A DNA stretch of 9,369 nucleotides from Deltaproteobacteria bacterium (GTDB lineage: Bacteria; Desulfobacterota; Desulfuromonadia; Geobacterales; Geobacteraceae): contig JAJZQA010000074.1 in assembly GCA_021810985.1 (NCBI GenBank), forward strand, positions 1-9,369. The letters run 5' to 3'. Position 1 is the first letter of the stretch. Each line of letters begins with the position of its first letter. The notes under the pieces are model-generated. The model was given only the letters and a program-made list of their open reading frames with translations, ran no database searches and had not been told where the DNA came from. Below, piece by piece: positions 6,995 through 9,369 of this stretch. The position numbers and the translations under genes were made by a program.

Positions 6995-9046
6995 ATGAAA
7001 TCATCTCATTACCTGAATAAGCTGGGCGAAACCTTTGCCGTGAAGATTTTCCTGGTCATTATTTTGCTGGTTCTCTTCCTCTCTGTTTCCTTTACCGCGT
7101 TTTTCGTGCATACCCAATGGAAATCCCTGACAGATGTATTAGTGCGTGAAGGTGAAGTGCTTGCAAAGTCCTTGGCGTATACCGTACGTCTTGGCGTCTT
7201 TGCCGAGAATCAAGACCTGCTGAAAGATCCTGTTGACGGTGTCCTTCTCAATAACGAAGTACTACAGGTTGCTGTCTACAGTTCCAGCGGAAAGATGTTG
7301 AAGGAAAAGAAAAGGGGCGGCGTCGAGACAAAGAACGGCGTGACTCCGTTGAGTAGCAAGGAAAAACTGGATTTATTCAAACGACTCAAAAAATCCACCG
7401 CTACGCAGTACATCAATCGCGGCTTCACTACCCTGGAGATCTGGGCGCCGGTCAGAGCCGGATCGCTCTATATTGATGAAGAGGCGCTTTTTTATTCCGA
7501 TACCATATTTGAGAATCGAGAACGTACCGTAGGGTTCGTGCGGGTTGTACTCGACAAGAATATATTGAATGATGCTCTCAGAAAAATTCTCATAAACAGC
7601 AGCATGATAGCGTTTGTCTTCCTGGCTATTTCTCTCGGGATTGTTTTTTTCGTTGTCAAAGGGGTTACCAGACCTCTGAACAGATTGACGGAGAAAGTCA
7701 GGGTCATGGGGAGCGGCGCCCCCTTGGAAAAGGTGCCTGTTGAAACTCAAGACGAAATCGGCAAGCTGGCCACAGCTTTCAATTCCATGGCGGAATCTCT
7801 GCAAAGCAGGGAAGCGGAAAAAGGTAATCTTGAGCACCAATTGAGACAGGCGCATAAGATGGAGGCCATTGGAACTCTCGCTGGAGGTGTCGCCCATGAT
7901 TTCAATAACATCCTTTCCACTATCGAAGGGTACGCCCTGCTTCTCCGGGACAGCATCAAGAATAAAGGTCATATCCGTAATTATGTGGAACAGATCGTGG
8001 CAGGTGTGGAGCGGGCAGCGGATTTAACCCGCAGACTTCTGGCTTTCAGCAGAAGCCAGGTCATCAATCCGGCCCCTCTGGATCTCAACGAGACAATTCT
8101 CAATATTAAAACCTTGCTCGCGAGGCTTGCTGGTGAGAATGTTGAATTCCAAATCAACACCTCGCCGGAAGAGCTTATCGTGATGGCCGATCAGTTGCAG
8201 ATTGAGCAGACGCTGATCAACCTGGTGACCAATGCGAGGGATTCCATGCCGCATGGCGGTTTTTTGCACGTGATAACCGGGCTGGCAACTGTTGCCGATA
8301 ATCCCGAGGGGACCCGAAGCCAACTGCTTCCCGGGCATTATGCAAAGCTTGTTTTTTCTGACTCCGGTGTGGGGATAGATCCCTCGACCAAAGAGCGGAT
8401 TTTCGATCCCTTTTTTACTACCAAGGACGTGGGCAAAGGGACCGGTCTGGGGCTTTCCATGACATTCGGTATTATTAAGCAGCATAAGGGTTATATCGAT
8501 GTTGAGAGTGAGCCCGGTCACGGGACGAAATTTTTTATCTATCTTCCTTTGGTTGAATCCGCGGTGGAAAGGAAGAGGCTTGAATCGACCATGCTGCCGG
8601 TGGGGAATCGTGAAACAATTCTGCTTGCGGAAGATGATAGATTTGTCCGCATGTTGACCAAACATATTCTCATGAAGTACGGGTATCTAGTGATAGAGGC
8701 GGTGGACGGGGACGATGCTGTTGAGAAATTTCGCGAACACCTCGAAACCGTTGACCTGCTGTTGCTTGATGTGATCATGCCAAAGAAAAACGGTAAGCAA
8801 GTCTATGAAGATGCCCGGAAAATACGGCCCGATATCAAGGCGGTCTTTATGAGCGGGCATACCTATGATGTCATTGCCAAGCAAGGGTTTGTTCCCGAGG
8901 ATATCACCCTGATATCGAAGCCTTTAACACCGGGTGAACTGCTCGTAAATGTTCGTGAAGCTCTTGATGGTTCAGGACGGAGAGCCTGGGGCGGGACTTT
9001 TGCCGCGGGAAGTTCCCTGGGAAAGGGCAGGTCTGGCCGTGACTGA
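6995..9046 (+). CDS. Membrane-bound hybrid sensor histidine kinase (CHASE8-like sensor–HAMP–HisKA–HATPase–REC)
   Basis: A 683-residue inner-membrane kinase. It has TM1 at about 17-38, a periplasmic sensor (39-203) whose first part ([20 protein letters not shown] ... [14 protein letters not shown]) resembles CHASE8, TM2 at 204-223, and HAMP at about 224-275. HisKA carries His301 in [15 protein letters not shown]. The HATPase domain has an N-box (NLVTNARDS, 409-417), G1 DSGVGID (456-462), F-box FDPFFTTK (470-477) and G2 GKGTGLGLS (480-488). The C-terminal receiver has acidic AEDD (545-548), phospho-acceptor Asp592 in LLDVIMP, Ser620, and Lys642 in SKPL, followed by a Gly/Arg-rich tail of ~25 residues. 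All catalytic residues are intact. GAGGTGA (6981-6987) lies seven bases before the ATG and overlaps the stop of the binding-protein gene, so the two are surely one operon. No Hpt domain or output regulator is in the window, so the phosphate must go elsewhere or the receiver must act on the kinase itself. Confidence 0.95.
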   Translation: MKSSHYLNKLGETFAVKIFLVIILLVLFLSVSFTAFFVHTQWKSLTDVLVREGEVLAKSLAYTVRLGVFAENQDLLKDPVDGVLLNNEVLQVAVYSSSGKMLKEKKRGGVETKNGVTPLSSKEKLDLFKRLKKSTATQYINRGFTTLEIWAPVRAGSLYIDEEALFYSDTIFENRERTVGFVRVVLDKNILNDALRKILINSSMIAFVFLAISLGIVFFVVKGVTRPLNRLTEKVRVMGSGAPLEKVPVETQDEIGKLATAFNSMAESLQSREAEKGNLEHQLRQAHKMEAIGTLAGGVAHDFNNILSTIEGYALLLRDSIKNKGHIRNYVEQIVAGVERAADLTRRLLAFSRSQVINPAPLDLNETILNIKTLLARLAGENVEFQINTSPEELIVMADQLQIEQTLINLVTNARDSMPHGGFLHVITGLATVADNPEGTRSQLLPGHYAKLVFSDSGVGIDPSTKERIFDPFFTTKDVGKGTGLGLSMTFGIIKQHKGYIDVESEPGHGTKFFIYLPLVESAVERKRLESTMLPVGNRETILLAEDDRFVRMLTKHILMKYGYLVIEAVDGDDAVEKFREHLETVDLLLLDVIMPKKNGKQVYEDARKIRPDIKAVFMSGHTYDVIAKQGFVPEDITLISKPLTPGELLVNVREALDGSGRRAWGGTFAAGSSLGKGRSGRD

Positions 9047-9212
9047 TTCTCCTAAAAAACACCCATGTCCCGACTGTGTCTGTTGTCAGTGGTGCAGTGA
9101 CAGCCGCTGCGGGATGTGTCTTCGCCAGAAAGGGCGCTCATGCCGGAAACTTTCCCTGCAGGAGCAAATTGAGCTCTATGAAAGAAATAATAAAGCTGAT
9201 TCTGGTGAGTAA
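9039..9212 (+). CDS. Small cysteine-rich protein (CxxCxCCxxC...CxxC), function unknown
   Basis: A 57-residue soluble protein starting at GTG 9039, which overlaps the kinase stop by eight bases (GTGACTGA); an AGG at 9028-9030 lies eight bases upstream. It has eight cysteines at 10, 13, 15, 16, 19, 24, 27 and 35 (core CPDCVCCQWCSDSRCGMC), then a basic patch and a short charged helix-like tail (LSLQEQIELYERNN). No signal peptide is seen, so it is probably cytoplasmic and could bind zinc or another metal or an Fe-S centre. I recall similar short proteins of unknown function in Geobacter-type genomes, but cannot confirm that here. A longer in-frame start at 8949 lies wholly within the kinase gene and adds non-cysteine sequence with no support. 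Position at the end of the kinase operon suggests a shared transcript; a role in signalling is only a guess. Confidence 0.7.
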   Translation: MTDSPKKHPCPDCVCCQWCSDSRCGMCLRQKGRSCRKLSLQEQIELYERNNKADSGE

Positions 9213-9369
9213 TAACCTTTTCCTCTTTTGATCCCACACTAGTTTTTTCAACCGCCTGCTGATGCCTGATTACCCCTTACGTTTCATATTGAGCTTCGTT
9301 CGTGTCATGGCGGAAAGTTGACTAGAGGAGTCTGTCGGACTTAGGGTTAATCTGCTGCAACTCCGTCTG
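9213..9369. other. Non-coding right edge; possible insertion-sequence end at 9325-9369
   Basis: I see no gene and no convincing hairpin-plus-T terminator after the small protein. Near the edge, AGTC (9329-9332) and GACT (9338-9341) form a small palindrome within GGAGTCTGTCGGACTTAGGG. From memory this resembles the outer ends of some insertion sequences in Geobacter relatives (with a transposase starting soon after), but the window stops before any transposase, so the assignment is tentative. Confidence 0.2.

Noticed and set aside
7373..8665. Long - strand open frames inside the kinase gene
   Set aside because: The + strand frame carries every kinase motif; the antisense frames resemble no protein and follow from codon bias.
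8949..9038. Longer version of the Cys-rich protein starting inside the kinase gene
   Set aside because: The extra 30 residues overlap the kinase receiver tail in another frame and contain no cysteines; the GTG at 9039 with TGA overlap is a typical coupled start.

Overview
The window looks like a stretch of a Gram-negative chromosome with moderate GC content. The rlmH–gpmI adjacency, the style of the TonB receptor and hybrid kinase, and the small CxxCxCCxWC protein suggest a deltaproteobacterium of the Desulfuromonadales/Geobacter type. This placement rests on recalled gene order and protein style, not on a search.

Left part (1-2056, + strand): housekeeping genes. The window opens inside the 3' end of rlmH, the 23S rRNA pseudouridine-1915 N3-methyltransferase. 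A complete gpmI (cofactor-independent phosphoglycerate mutase) follows, with a strong ribosome binding site. Between the end of gpmI and the converging next operon lies a nested inverted-repeat element (about 2063-2196) with imperfect 14-bp ends and an internal 10-bp perfect hairpin stem. It resembles a MITE or dispersed palindromic repeat.

Middle part (2261-5900, - strand): a probable three-gene operon, read right to left. It encodes a TonB-dependent outer-membrane receptor, an SGNH/GDSL-family lipoprotein esterase, and a CheR-like SAM-dependent methyltransferase with an unrecognised N-terminal half. The gaps are 38 and 47 bases. The receptor has an ambiguous start: the canonical signal peptide begins at an ATG with no ribosome binding site, while an excellent AGGAG lies about 75 bases upstream in front of overlapping GTG and ATG codons.

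Right part (6085-9212, + strand): a divergent operon. It encodes a periplasmic ABC_sub_bind-type solute-binding protein, a membrane hybrid histidine kinase (CHASE8-like sensor, HAMP, HisKA, HATPase, REC), and a tiny protein with eight cysteines whose GTG start overlaps the kinase stop. No ABC permease or ATPase and no DNA-binding response regulator is visible, so the binding protein is better explained as a ligand-presenting partner of the kinase than as part of a transporter.

Working model (inference): the two divergent operons form one accessory module. The binding protein and kinase sense a periplasmic ligand, and the receptor, perhaps with the esterase lipoprotein, imports or processes a related compound across the outer membrane. 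The last ~157 bases hold no gene; the extreme right edge may be the start of an insertion sequence, but this is weakly supported.
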